From Blastocystis hominis (Eukaryota > Sar > Bigyra > Opalinata > Blastocystidae): a DNA stretch of 64,000 bases. Of the stretch, positions 10,523-21,269 are shown piece after piece. A program made the translations under genes and the position numbers. The DNA lies in contig NW_013171867.1 in NCBI RefSeq assembly GCF_000151665.1, positions 622,946 through 686,945 on the forward strand. The letters are read 5' to 3'. Position 1 is the first letter of the stretch, and every line of letters starts with the position of its first letter. Under the pieces are notes generated by a model, which ran no database searches, was not told the DNA's origin, and was given only the letters and a program-made list of their open reading frames with translations.

Positions 10523-11017
10523 ATGGTGAAGTTTCTTAAGCCCGGAAAGGTTGTAATCATTCTCGCTGGTAAATATGCCGGAAAGAAGGCCGTTGTTGTG
10601 AAGGTGAACGAGGATGGAGACAACAAGTACAAGTTCCCTTACGCTGTCGTGTGCGGTGTTTCTAGACCTCCTCGTAAAGTGCTTACGAAGATGTCGGAGA
10701 AGACCGTGAAGAGAAGAACCTCTATGAAGGTGTTCACCAAGGTCATGAATCTCCAGCACTTCATGCCTACGAGGTGGGCGATTTCTCCACTCAAATTCCA
10801 TTTTAGATACAACGTCGAGTTTGACTTCGCCGATCTTCCCAAGGAGAATGCTGAGCCTGCTGAAAAGAAGACCTGCCTCAAGAAGATTGCCAAGACCTTC
10901 CAGGAGTCGTATGTGCATTTGATTTTAATAATTCACAGTTACCTTAACCAGAACGACATCAAGAAAGAGAGAGCCAAGGCTGGAGTTGCCTATCTCTTCA
11001 AGAAGCTGCACTTCTAA
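10523..11017 (+). CDS. RPL27: 60S ribosomal protein L27 (eL27)
   Basis: Large-subunit ribosomal protein eL27, recognised from the N-terminal KOW-type segment MVKFLKPGKVVIILAGKYAG and the GVSRPPRKV stretch, followed by MNLQHFMPTR and the C-terminal AYLFKKLHF. Two introns are clear: 33 nt at about 10773-10805 (after MPTR) and 30 nt at about 10910-10939 (after FQES). Removing them gives an uninterrupted protein of about 143 residues, close to the family length. The stop TAA is at 11015-11017. Confidence 0.93.
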   Translation: MVKFLKPGKVVIILAGKYAGKKAVVVKVNEDGDNKYKFPYAVVCGVSRPPRKVLTKMSEKTVKRRTSMKVFTKVMNLQHFMPTRWAISPLKFHFRYNVEFDFADLPKENAEPAEKKTCLKKIAKTFQESYVHLILIIHSYLNQNDIKKERAKAGVAYLFKKLHF

Positions 11018-11225
11018 GCGGATTCGCAGGCTTGCATGACGCGGGTTTTCTTTCTTTGAGTATTGCGTGTTTTCACAAACAAACGAGTTTACAATTAGTA
11101 TTTGTGAGTAGAGTTGATATTCGGCCCGGGAATTCCTGTTGTCTGGGTTCTTGGTTCTAGAAATGAAAAGAATGGAGTATACAAACGTCCCGCTGTCCAT
11201 CGATAGGATTGATCACTTTGTTGGT

Positions 11226-13237
11226 CTACTGATCAGCCATGAATAGAATGAGAATACTATATAAATAGGGATTATCGCTTTGAATTCCATAACTCTTCCC
11301 TCCAGTGTATGATGGAGGAGCTGGGCGACGAAACGTATCCGTGGCAGACGAATAATAGGGATTTGTATTTGTGTTTGTATTTACATTTGTATTTACATTT
11401 GGATACAAAGGACTGTGATAAGGCTGGGTCCCTGTCGAAGCCACATTGCCTTGGTATGTAGGTTGCGCGGAATACGAGGAAGGATAGGGTGTTTCCATCT
11501 CACCAAACAAAACAAACTTAATTCTGGAGAGCAGGCTTCGGAAGAACCCCTTCTTCGGTTGATTCAGAATGGGGTTGAAGGACGAGGGCTGTGAAAACAG
11601 CGGCCGATTCGAGGAATCCTCCAAAATAAACATGGTTTGGTCCGACGGATTGTTCCATGCAGCGTAGTTTGCGTACATTCCGTTCGCCTGGTCGTTCTGC
11701 TGCTGCTGAAACTTCGTTGCCACCTCCTGGAATTTTTGCAGCGTATTTATATCCGGCTATAGAGAAACAGGAAGAAAGATTGAGTACGAAGATGAGCGTT
11801 TTGGGATCGACAAAGCAATCAAAGGAGGAATACAGAGTATAATCAAGCATCCTGCGAATGCTGCTTTTGTTCTACGCTTGAATTCGCCTCCAATCAAAAC
11901 GTCGGAGAGATAGTTCTTGAAATTCTGAAGCTGCGTTCGCACATCACTCAGAGTGAATTCTAGATACTCCCGACTGAACAAAACATCATCTGCGACGTGA
12001 GCTTTCCTCTCTTGAACCAAAACTTTGGGCTGTTAAGTATTCGCTCTGCAGAAAGTTGAAAATCGTCGTGCATTCCTTCTTTCTAGACTTCATTCTCTCT
12101 CTCTGCATTGCCACACAATTTCACGATTTGGATTTGTCCGGAGATGATTCCAAGCAGAATCAAGGCGACAAACACAGTGAGAGAGATTTGAGAGGAAGGA
12201 GTGCAGTTCAGCAGAATGAAGAGCGGAGCAAGCTTCATGATGGCTAAGACAAGACGTCGCGTGGATGATTGGAGTTTGTTCACCATGGAAAAAGTGTAAT
12301 ACAGCGAAACTCCAAGACAGACGCTGCAATATCTAGATTGGAAAGAGTTGTGAGGGAGCACATGATGAAAGGAAGTGTGTGTTGTGAAACGATGTTTGTG
12401 AGGAATAAGTAGAAGGAGTGGGAGAGGCAGCAACGCACGACCGTTCCAATTAACAACAATTTCAGCGCAAACTTCAGTGGCTTTGTGCGAAGAACTCTTC
12501 ATGAACAGGAAGAATGAAGTGGATACGAAGAGATGACCAAATATAAAACCACGATGAAAACAAGGATCGGAGAAAAAACTATGAAGACTGTATAGTAAAA
12601 GAATTCATTCGCAGAGAGACTACAATAGTGAATGGAATTAATGACTACGCTTTTGCGTTGTGAAAGATAACATAGCCGATGATAAGAAAACAAAGATACT
12701 GATAGGAAAACTCTGGAGAAAAAACAACACACGAGAAAAACTACCCCTTGATATTTGAATCCGAATATCCATTTGCTGGTTAACGTTTTTGTAGTTGTTT
12801 GTCAGAGTAAGGTAGGAAACACCGAATGGGGACAAGTAAACAGTGGAAGTTGATTCTCCAGACCGGATTCCATCGTAGAAGAATCCATAATTCAAATATC
12901 GTTTGCTGCTAATGATTCACATGCAAGACAAAGACCTTATTATAGAATCCAACATACTCGTAGCAAGCCGGATAAGTGAAGAATCAGGACTATCAACCAT
13001 ATAGGAGTATTCCTTCAAATTGGAGGAAATAACAAACTTCTGCACGAACCAGATATTTTTAAATGAATTTGTTCCATTTATGCGGAGTGTGATGCTTTGT
13101 CCTTTGTCCAGCTAGAAATCACGTTCTCATTAGAAAAGTCCGACATGTACAGTTTTGTAGTATACCGGCTTATCCTCCATTCCATGTACTACACATAGAA
13201 TTAGACAGAATAAAAAGAACCCATTTTTAAAGTTCAT
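11226..13237 (-). CDS. NEMP-like nuclear envelope integral membrane protein
   Basis: Multi-exon membrane protein. The start at 13237 gives a signal peptide (FFLFCLILCVVHG) and an extracytoplasmic domain with an N-glycosylation site. A transmembrane helix (QYLCFLIIGYVIFHN, about 12700) follows, then LSANEFFYYTVFIVFSPILV, which matches the A-x-LS-x-N-x-x-FYY pattern before the second helix of the NEMP/TMEM194 family. Further hydrophobic segments lie between 12083 and 12500 (ISLTVFVALILLGIIS). The cytoplasmic part has SREYLEFTLSDVRTQLQNF, resembling the EEY...T...L..L stretch of NEMP proteins, and a disordered N/P/T/Y-rich tail. Several introns (29-54 nt) are clear, but the junctions around 11757 and 12040 do not resolve cleanly by eye. 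Family assignment is moderate. NEMP proteins act at the inner nuclear membrane. Confidence 0.5.
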
Positions 13238-13243
13238 TTTGAT

Positions 13244-13251
13244 AACAAACA
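13244..13251 (-). terminator. TGTTTGTT 3'-end octamer of the CH/coiled-coil gene, 6 bp before the next ATG
   Basis: AACAAACA on the plus strand. It serves the upstream minus-strand gene, whose stop is at 13289-13291, yet lies only six bases before the start codon (13235-13237) of the NEMP-like gene on the same strand. Confidence 0.65.
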
Positions 13252-13288
13252 GAAAGCAGATAGAACATACCATTAGCAGCGATATCCC

Positions 13289-15368
13289 TTACTAGAAATG
13301 AAGCAATAATTTCAAAACTTACAAGATCATCATCTTCATTGTCGGTTTCATTGAACACTTCAAGTGTATTATACTTGGTGTTAATCGAATGAATATAATT
13401 GCGAATATTCAAAAGTTGCTGGCTCGTGTAACTCAGGCGCGAGTTCGGGCTCGTGGGGGATGATTCATCAGCCTCCAAAATGTCAAGATTATGCGACATT
13501 CTGTCACTATTCTCTCCTGTTTCTTCTTTATTTTCCTCTGCTTTTTGAGGAACATGATGGAGCTCAGCTAGTCTTTGCTGATGCTCTGCCATAAGTCTTG
13601 TCTTTTCTTCTTCTTCTTCTTCTCTTCTTTTTATCAGTTCTTCTTCTCTTTTCCTTCTTAATTCTTCCTCTCTTTTCCTTCTCATTTCTTCTTCTCTTTT
13701 CCTCATTTCCTCTTCTTCTCTTTTTCTTTTTAGTTCCTCTTCTCGTACCCTTCTTAGTTCTTCATCTCTTTTCTTGCGTTCTTCTTCTTCCCTTCTCTTT
13801 TTCATTTCTTCTTCTCTTATCCTTCTTAGTTCTTCCTCTCTTCTCTTTCGTTCTTCTTCTTCTCTTTTCTTTCTCAATTCTTTCTCTCTTTTTCTCTTCA
13901 TTTCTTCTTCTCTTACCCTTTTCATTTCTTCTTCCCTTTTTCTTCTCAGTTCTTCCTCTTCCCTTCTCTTTTTCATCTCTTCTTCCTCCCTTATTCTTCG
14001 CATCTGTTCTTCTCTCCTTTTGCGCTCCTCTTCTTCTATTCTTCTTCTCATTTCCTCTTCTTCCCTTCTTTTTCTCAATTCCTCTTCTCTTCTTCTTTTC
14101 AATTCCTCTTCTCTTCTTCTTCTCATCTCTTCTTCTCTTCTTTGTCGTTCTTCTTCTTCCCTTCTCTTTCTCATCTCCTCTTCTCTTTTTCTTCTTCTCA
14201 GTTCTTCCTCTCTTCTCTTTCGTTCTTCTTCTTCCCTTTCTTTTCTCAATTCTTCCTCTCTTCTTCTTCTCAATTCCTCTTCTCTTCTCTGGCGTTCCTC
14301 TTCTTCTCTCTTTCTTCTCAATTCTTCTTCTCTCCTCTTTCGTTCTTCCTCCCTTCTTCTCCTCATTTCTTCTTCTTCTTTCCTCTTTTGCTCTTCTTCT
14401 TTTCTCCTCAATTCTTCTTCTTCTCTTTTTCTCCTCATTTCTTCTTCTTCTTTTCTCTTTCGTTCTTCTTCTTCTCTCTTTCTTCTCAATTCTTCTTCTC
14501 TCTTTCTTCTCAATTCTTCTTCTCTCCTCTTTCGTTCTTCCTCCCTTCTTCTCCTCATTTCTTCTTCTTCTCTCTTTCTTCTCATTTCTTCCTCCCTTCT
14601 TCTCATGTCTTCTTCTTCTTTTTTCCTCTTTTTCATTTCCTCCTTTTGTTTTTCCTTCCTCATATTCTCAGCTAGAGCTGCCAAATCCTCGTCACTATCT
14701 TCTTCAATAACTTCACTTGCATCATTTTGAAATACGGCAACTACACTAAACAAAACAATCTAGACGAACCTGCTCTGCTCATTTCTTCTGTAGAGCCTCC
14801 TGTGTTAAGATGATTCAAGACAATAAAGCGAAAAAAGTGAATTAAGCCTACAGCAATGCGATAATTCTATCAACACATCGAACACAACAAGCTTACATCC
14901 TTATCAACAAAATCTTTCCATGAAATAAGTACAGCCTGATCCAATCCAAGCTTCTTAAGTCCTTCATTGAACAAAAACAAATTCTCGCTTCTAAATATAA
15001 CAACATTCCCTAAAATTAAAAAGATCCCCAAAGAGTGAACTAGGATTTCTATGCCATCTTCCTAGAGAGACTTGCGGAAATAATCTCTCAAACAATTCAC
15101 ATAACACCTAGAATAACATGTAGAATTTAAAAATACCACTCCACTATTAAGCGACTCCGATAAATCTACACTAACTTCATGTCCCGTGACTTTCTTAATA
15201 ACAGAAGCCACAGACTCGCACAATATCTTTGTATCAATAGGAGATTGTATTTGTTACCTCTGACTCTTGGCTTTTAAATGAACCAATTGCTAAAGACATG
15301 CGAGTATTCTCACCTCGAATTTTTAACTGCCTATCATTTTTCATAGGGATGTGACTCATATAGTCCAT
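13289..15368 (-). CDS. Calponin-homology domain protein with a very long R/E-rich coiled coil
   Basis: The start at 15368 (MDYMSHIPMKNDRQ) leads, through exons separated by introns of about 30 nt, into an N-terminal calponin-homology domain. Visible blocks are SVASVIKKVTGHEVSVDLSE, LNSGVVLCELFERLFPQ (the LxDGxxLCxLxxxLxP pattern), then LFNEGLKKLGLDQAVLI and SWKDFVDKD. The body (about 13590-14700) is over 350 residues of almost pure E/R/K in a repeating EEE-x-RR(K/R)RE pattern, predicted as a single continuous charged helix. A C-terminal region of about 110 residues ends in NEDDDL, with a 31-nt intron immediately before the TAA at 13289-13291. CH domains bind actin or microtubules, so a cytoskeletal linker is likely, but the partner is unknown. 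Confidence 0.75.
13600..14690. repeat. Purine/pyrimidine-asymmetric repeat encoding the E/R coiled coil
   Basis: About 1.1 kb that is almost entirely T/C on the plus strand (A/G on the coding minus strand), built from imperfect GAA, GAG, AGG and AGA codons. It encodes the charged coiled coil. Such strand asymmetry could form triplex or other unusual structure; that is inference. Confidence 0.7.
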
Positions 15369-15661
15369 TTTGATTAATATATGAAGGAAACAAAATATAA
15401 GTGATATTTTGAATTCATATCAAATTTCAAGATCACCAGGTTTGCCATGGAGTCTTCGTTATACTAGTTTTCGGATGCAAATATGAAATAGAGTTATGTA
15501 CACCAAATATGCAGCAAATATCAGCGAAGATGAAAGACAAGGTTTTTCCTTTTGAAAGAGGTAAACAAGTTTTACCACTTATACTACTTATTATTGACTC
15601 AGAATAGTTTGTGTAACCATCTCGCGCTTTTTTGTGTTTTTTAGTATAGTCCTTTTCCAAT

Positions 15662-16809
15662 ATGGAAACTGAACATTGGATTCAATACTTCACAAACAAA
15701 GAGGATTATGGTGAAGAAATTCCATACTATTTCAATAAAACAACGAATGTCACGCAGTGGGAAGAGCCAGAAGAAATGGAATATTTCTTTTATGCAAATC
15801 CAGAAAAGAGAAGTGGCTCGTCGGATCCCATTGTACTTCCTGATTCTTTCGTGGGATTGGATTACCATTCGGTATTTCAACAAATCGGAGTGGACTCCAT
15901 ATCCAATCTAAAGCATGATTCAATACGTAAATTACAAGTCTACCACCAAAGTGCGATTAGTCATACCAGTTGACTCTAGGTACTTCTCAAAGTCTCAATT
16001 GGGTAGAAATAGCATCTCAGTCGAATGGCTTGCTTCTCTATGTGTTGTCTAGCCAGTTTGTAGTGTCCTCTCCTATTTTCATGTTGTAGTATAACAACCG
16101 AAGTTCCTTCGAGGAAATTGTTGCGTGTGCAGCTGAATTTGTAGAGTTCGCATCTATTGTAGACATTGCAATTCCTATATTCTTTGATACTCGCTTTGGA
16201 GGTGTAAATAAGGTAGAGTGATGTACATCCACCTTCCCTACATAGTTTATCACATGTATGAAGTATCTGAAATGGGATTACACTCCATTTGTTCCCATAT
16301 TCGACCTTGTGAATCCCTATTTGCCTTTCCACCAAGATCTTTTGGACGTTTTCCAAAAGAATTTGTCAGAAGCGGCACTTCACTGTGCGATACACTACTC
16401 TCAAAACAACGTGAACGCCTTTCTAAAATCAGTCATCTATCCAGACCAGCTGTCTTCTCTATTTGTATCAATCCTCAATTCCACTTCTCTTGTATATCCA
16501 ACTCTGTTTCTTTTTTTTCTTTTAGAACTCATCCTTTGCGTGGACCTTATGGCAGTTTATTTTCGATGTATTCGAGTTAGAAGAGCATCTCCTTTATGCT
16601 TCTGATTTGATGGTTTTGATCGATATTCTGATTCGTTATCTTCACGATCTGCCCTCTTCTCATCAAGTACAGTTTTTTCAAAGGAAAAGCTTCTAAATAG
16701 TTTACTTCCTTATTTCGAAGGATTTTGAAGAAAATAACTGGTAGCAGCATTTACAAGGTGGAATTGAATCAATATAAGTGGGATGATGTGAAAGTGGTTT
16801 TAGCTAACT
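15662..16809 (+). CDS. WW-domain SPIN90/Dip1-like Arp2/3 regulator; stop made by polyadenylation
   Basis: The N-terminus is a WW domain: W at residue 6, the YYFN core and the second tryptophan in TNVTQWEEP. After several short introns, the C-terminal part resembles the leucine-rich domain of SPIN90 (NCKIPSD)/Dip1/Ldb17, especially LLYASDLMVLIDILIRYLHD near 16590-16650. This domain activates Arp2/3 complex to make linear actin filaments. Introns are clear near 16204-16247 and 16667-16700 and less certain between 15940 and 16110. The last exon, read in frame after SSHQ, has no stop before the octamer at 16814. The next genomic in-frame stop is about 70 nt further on. Cleavage after T16809 would create TAA after ...VVLAN. 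Domain call moderate, stop mechanism inferred. Confidence 0.62.
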
Positions 16810-16813
16810 CGTT

Positions 16814-16821
16814 TGTTTGTT
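16814..16821 (+). terminator. TGTTTGTT octamer that defines the SPIN90-like 3' end
   Basis: It lies four bases after T16809, the first base of a codon. Blastocystis-type cleavage at this spacing joins T to the poly(A) tail and gives a UAA stop. Confidence 0.7.
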
Positions 16822-17009
16822 TTTCCACACTATTCACCACTGCTACCGTTCCTTATCATTCCCCTTTACAATATCAGTAATTCCGTGAATAGTAATAATA
16901 AGTATATGTAATGTGAAGAAAAGAAAATACCCTTGAAAATGGTCATTCGAAAATAATCTTTGAAATTTCAGTATTACTCATTATTATTGTACAGAACTTA
17001 CTTTTGAAA

Positions 17010-19596
17010 ATGAATCTTGTTCAAAAACTTACTGTTTGTAATGTATCACCACTCCGGTTTCTTTTTATGCTGTGTTTGCTGGTCATTACTCAATCTCTAC
17101 CTGAGATAACAATAACCGATTCTAAAGGCCGTGAATACACGAACATCACGATGCAAGTAATGAATGAGAAATTTCCTGCAACCATCAAGTGCAACACTAA
17201 CGCTGAATGGAGTCTACGTCCCGCTCTACCGAAAGGTCTATCGATGTCGCCGAATCAGCGGGAATTAATGATTTATGGATTTGCAAAAGAATCATTTCCG
17301 AAAACTACCTTTACTGTATCTGTTGTCACTCCCTTAGGCAATGCATCGAAAACATTTGATCTTACTGTTACTGGATGTGAGGATGGTGATATGTATAAAT
17401 TCTTTGTCCAAGGACAAGCTCAGCTCAGATATCAAGAAGAGATTATCGATATTCAAGATGGCAAATGGAAATGTTTGAAGAGAGCTGTGTATACCTATTC
17501 CATATTGGAGGACGATACTTCTTTCAGTATCATGGATACTGATGACGACTATGTTTTGCTATTAACGAAGGTAAATAAGACAGAAGGTCAAGTCGATTTC
17601 TCCAACAATAGTCCGCCTGTTCTGTTCTTCCCGGATTTCATTCAATCACATGATGATGGTCTTATGAAAATTTTTGATATTTCATTTGTTAACCGTGTTA
17701 CACATGCTACATTATATCCTCCTCACCCGCTAATCCGAGTATCGAAATCTTCTGTAACTTGTAATATTCCAACCTATTATGAAGCAAATCACGTTTTAAC
17801 TCTATCAAATGAGCATGGAAGTGCCTCTCAAACCTTCCATATCATTATGAGAAAGTGCGATTTTGGAGAATATTATAAGGTTGTTCATCTCAGCTGGGGC
17901 GATACAGTTGTAGTCGATTCCAACAATAATACCGTATACGATAATAGACATAACTATTTCTGTTCGTCTGACCCTAATATGACAATCTATTTCTACGAAT
18001 CGAAGTTTGGAGTTCAGCTTCTGAGACCAGTCTTTTTGTATGACCAACACGGTATTGTAGCCGAATACAATACGGATTTTGTTCCTGTTGCCTTCCATTT
18101 TTTAAAGCAATCTCTTGTATCCTCTTTTTCTTCTCTTCGACTCTCGCATTCATTCCAAGAAAACTGGAATTCCAAAAGTTTTGATGATTCTTTATGGAAG
18201 GAAGCTCAAGGTCAAATGTGGGGAACGTTCAATGGAGAAAGTGTCTATTTCCGTAAGCGATTTACAATCGATTCTACTGAGAATTTCAATACCATATTAA
18301 TTGACGTTTTAGCAATAGGTGATGTGGATGTATATCTCAATGGAGAATATGTTCAGCATCTTTTTGGAAGACTCTATCATGAATACATTCGATTCGAAAT
18401 CCCTCTGGATGATCGCTACCTTGGAGAAAACGTATTCGCTGCTTGCTTACACAAAGCGACCAATGATACCATTATCAATTTTGACATCATGATTCAGCTT
18501 GTTGTTTTATCTCAGAGACTTCAATCCGAATTGGGGGAGGTAACTCAGGAAACAGCCACTCCTTCTCCAGACCCATTCAATGCATTCATAGTAACAAGTT
18601 ATTACTATTGGGACATGCAATCCACTCCGGCAGCTCTGGTTTTCCGCTTCAATGACACGGAAAAACGAGTCGTGAATCGTGTATACTTCCAGGTTCCGTC
18701 TGAGAGTTTCATTACCAAAGTGAGTGTGGATGCCATTGATTTTGATGAGAATAAAAATATCACGCTGTACACTTCTCCTAATGATTTCATGAATCGCTTT
18801 TTGGATTATCGGGTCATCGATTTTGATAATTCAATCGCTTATCCGGCATATCGAATCACGTTTGAATCTACATCAAGTCCCAATGTGACTAGAATTGAAA
18901 ATCTCCGATTATATCGTAACATGCTTCCAGCCTGTCCGCAAACGAAAAAGATTCCCGAAACTCGAGCGAATGCAACAGTGTTTTCGAGCTGTGGCTTATT
19001 CTACACTGGAAAGAAACAAAATCGATGTGTAGTTGATGGATCGAAAACCCATTGGGAAGAAGATCGATCGACGTGCTTATCTCTTCTACCCCCACGAAAT
19101 TATGCCTATGTTGATTTCACGTTCCGATTGATTCATGCAATTCCTTCGATGTTTAACGCAACAATGAAGGAAAGATTAGTTAATATGCTGATTGAGAAAA
19201 CGGCTGTTCGGCCGGAAGAGGTCGATATGATTTACATTACGGATAGTTCAAATACGGAGAATAGTAGCGTTGACATTTTCATTCGAATCACTGTGAAACA
19301 AGCAGGAGGTGACTATATTGCTGAGCAACTATATGATTTGAAATACAGTCTTACAGATTCAGTACAAAAGTTTATAGCCGAAGAGTTGGACGGAATGATT
19401 ATTGGCAAGATTCGTATTTACATCTCTTGGAAGCCTGAAATTCTTATCTTTATCATAGTAATTCTACTTATCGAGTTATTATTGATAATATTTGCGATTT
19501 ATGGAGTTTCTGCTTATACAAAGAATCGCAAAGAGAAAACGAAATCGCTGAAGCGCCGTAAAATGAATGAAGAAGAATTACTACCTAATCAGGAGT
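17010..19596 (+). CDS. Large type I surface glycoprotein with jelly-roll-like domain; stop made by polyadenylation
   Basis: A single exon of about 860 codons. The ATG at 17010 gives a signal peptide (FLFMLCLLVITQS). The ectodomain has Ig/cadherin-like segments, many N-x-S/T sites and a stretch with NSKSFDDSLWKEAQG and VYFRKRF (about 18170-18270), resembling the galactose-binding jelly rolls attached to glycosidases. A cysteine-bearing module follows near 18930-19080. One transmembrane helix (ILIFIIVILLIELLLIIFAI, about 19440) and a short basic tail complete it. The genome's TAG at 19611 lies beyond an octamer (19601-19608). T19596, four bases upstream of the octamer, is the first base of a codon, so the transcript probably ends ...LLPNQE-UAA. 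The partial gene at the window end carries the same W-x-FDDS-x-W signature. The function of the ectodomain is unknown. Confidence 0.8.
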
Positions 19597-19600
19597 TTCG

Positions 19601-19608
19601 TGTTTGTT
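19601..19608 (+). terminator. TGTTTGTT octamer inside the apparent coding end
   Basis: It sits inside the open reading frame, ten bases before the genomic TAG. The four-base spacing to T19596 matches the SPIN90-like and RPT4 genes. Confidence 0.75.
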
Positions 19609-19765
19609 TCTAGATCTGATATTGTTTCGAGTCTCTTTTCTCTCTTTACAGCTTTCCATCTCTCCGACTGTTTCAAATTTTACCCTTTCAATATGTATAT
19701 AGAATTATTGTTCTTTTTCTTACAAAATAGAGAATCTCTGTTTCCACTTTTCATTTTTTGTTGAG

Positions 19766-20767
19766 ATGAGTATCAAAGTTCTGTTGTCTAATAATGTCCT
19801 GACTAAAACCGTGAAAACTGGAGATGAGATTTTACTTAATTGTGGAAGAGGTAAACACTGATCTCCCTTTCCATTGTAGCTGCATATACTACCGCGCGAA
19901 GTGTGTACTACTCCAAGGTGTTTCGATTCAGTACTCATATCGATAGGTTATGTAGAGTCACTGATGTGCTATGATCATCTAGTTAATTCTGTTTCCGGAC
20001 TTTTTCCAGAGGAACAGAAGAAACTGAATATAACCAGAGAGGAGATTCGTCAGACAGTCCTTCACAGTGTGACGAAAGCCCGCGATTATCTGTTCGAACT
20101 CGACCCTACTATTCGAAAGGAAAAGTTGGATGTGAAGTTCAGTGTCATCATCGAGAAACCTACTGAAGAGACTGTATTGTTCATCGATTTTATCAACTCT
20201 ATAGCACATTCCCATTTCGATTCTCATTCAGCCCATGACGAAGTGTCATTCTCCCCCAATCATTTGTGATGTGTACAACGTGGTTCGCCAGAACGCTCTG
20301 GTGAAAGACAGCTTCTGGGTGCGTCAGAGAGAAGCCTATTACGAGAAAAGCGGCCCCTCTGTCGAAGAAATCCTCCTCTGTGAGAACAACGAAATCTTCG
20401 AAGGAGGCCAGTCGAACTTCTTCATGGTGAAGGGAGATACCGTGTATACGCGAGGAGAAGGCGTTCTCCAAGGCACTGTGCGCAGTATGGTGATCAATCT
20501 CTGCCAAAAGCTCGGCATTCCGCTATCGATGGAGGCTCCTTTGTTGAGCGAGATTTCGTCGTGGGATGCGTGTTTCTTGACGAGCACGAGCAGATTCTTA
20601 ATGAATATCGACAGAGTGCGCGTAGGAGTGAAATGGAGATGGATAATGAGTAGAAGGATGGAGTGGTTCTGAAGGAGTTCACTGGGCAGAACGAAGTTCT
20701 GCAGAAGATTCAGAAGGCGATGACCGAGGAGCTGAAGGTGGAGTCCGAGGAAGTCTTCTTGAATTGA
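19766..20767 (+). CDS. Class IV PLP-dependent aminotransferase-like protein
   Basis: Fold-type IV PLP enzyme (branched-chain or D-amino-acid aminotransferase/ADC lyase superfamily). Seen: GRAAYTTARSVYYSKVFRF near the N-terminus, the candidate PLP lysine in ALVKDSFWVRQR, the EILLCENNEIFEGGQSNFF block and the phosphate-binding GVLQGTVRSMV. The closest family I can name is the plant-type D-aminoacid aminotransferase-like group, but substrate cannot be read from sequence. Introns: 29 nt (19851-19879), 31 nt (about 19950-19980), 31 nt (20175-20205) and 32 nt (about 20622-20653). Removing them gives about 290 residues. The stop TGA 20765-20767 lies exactly four bases before TGTTTGTG (20772-20779). 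The 5' half is AT-rich and the 3' half GC-rich. Confidence 0.85.
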
Positions 20768-20771
20768 CTTG

Positions 20772-20786
20772 TGTTTGTGTCAAACA
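20772..20786. terminator. Overlapping convergent 3'-end octamers
   Basis: TGTTTGTG (20772-20779, plus) serves the aminotransferase, and GTCAAACA (20779-20786, read TGTTTGAC on minus) serves the roadblock gene. They share a base, so the two convergent genes end within about 25 bp of each other. Confidence 0.55.
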
Positions 20787-20792
20787 TGAAAA

Positions 20793-21178
20793 CTAATTAC
20801 TGGTTGTGTTCGAATCGCGGAGAATCGCAAATGAGTAGGTTGCACCTTGATAATAGTCGATTTACGCATCGTACCAGGGACAATAAGAATATCTCGCTTC
20901 TTTGAGCGAATACGGATGAAATCTGCGTCAGTCTATGATCAATATACGAAAGCAATCCAAACATCCCCAAGTTCTTGAATGGTTTCATTTCCCACTTCAA
21001 TCAACTACATAATCATTCCAATAAAGATATTGAATTCCTTAATCGTCACTGCTGCAAGAGAAATCGCCTCCTCCTTCTCAAGAGAAGTGTGTACCACATT
21101 CCTTCCAGAGTCGACAATAACGTGTCCCACAACTCCAGGGAAGCTCTTTACGCGCTGCAGAACGCTATCCAGATCCAT
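20793..21178 (-). CDS. Roadblock/LC7-type dynein light chain
   Basis: Small protein of the roadblock/LC7 superfamily, whose members bind the dynein intermediate chain or act in Rag/GTPase complexes. Exon 1, from the ATG at 21176-21178, gives MDLDSVLQRVKSFPGVVGHV, then IVDSGRNVVHTSLEKEE and the alpha helix, as in family members. A downstream exon reads DADFIRIRSKKRDILIVPG, matching the family's TFLRIRSKKxEIMVAP block, then after a 29-nt intron ATYSFAILRDSNTTSN and TAG. The intron between about 20930 and 21010 is less certain, because an internal mini-exon is possible. Length about 100 residues is typical. Confidence 0.82.
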
Positions 21179-21197
21179 ACAAAAGTTGTTTGACAAC

Positions 21198-21209
21198 AAC
21201 AAACAAACA
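21198..21209 (-). terminator. Two overlapping TGTTTGTT octamers of ThiM
   Basis: AACAAACA occurs at 21198-21205 and again at 21202-21209 on the plus strand. They lie about 60 nt beyond the ThiM stop and about 20 nt upstream of the roadblock start codon on the same strand. Confidence 0.6.
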
Positions 21210-21269
21210 AAGAGCAATAATCCAACACTGTAAGCACGCTATACAGCTGCATTATTACGGTACTCCCGT

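Noticed and set aside
13598-14730. Plus-strand frames rich in Leu/Phe/Ser opposite the coiled coil
   Set aside because: They are complements of GAA/GAG/AGG codons; the minus-strand product has a CH domain and consistent splicing.
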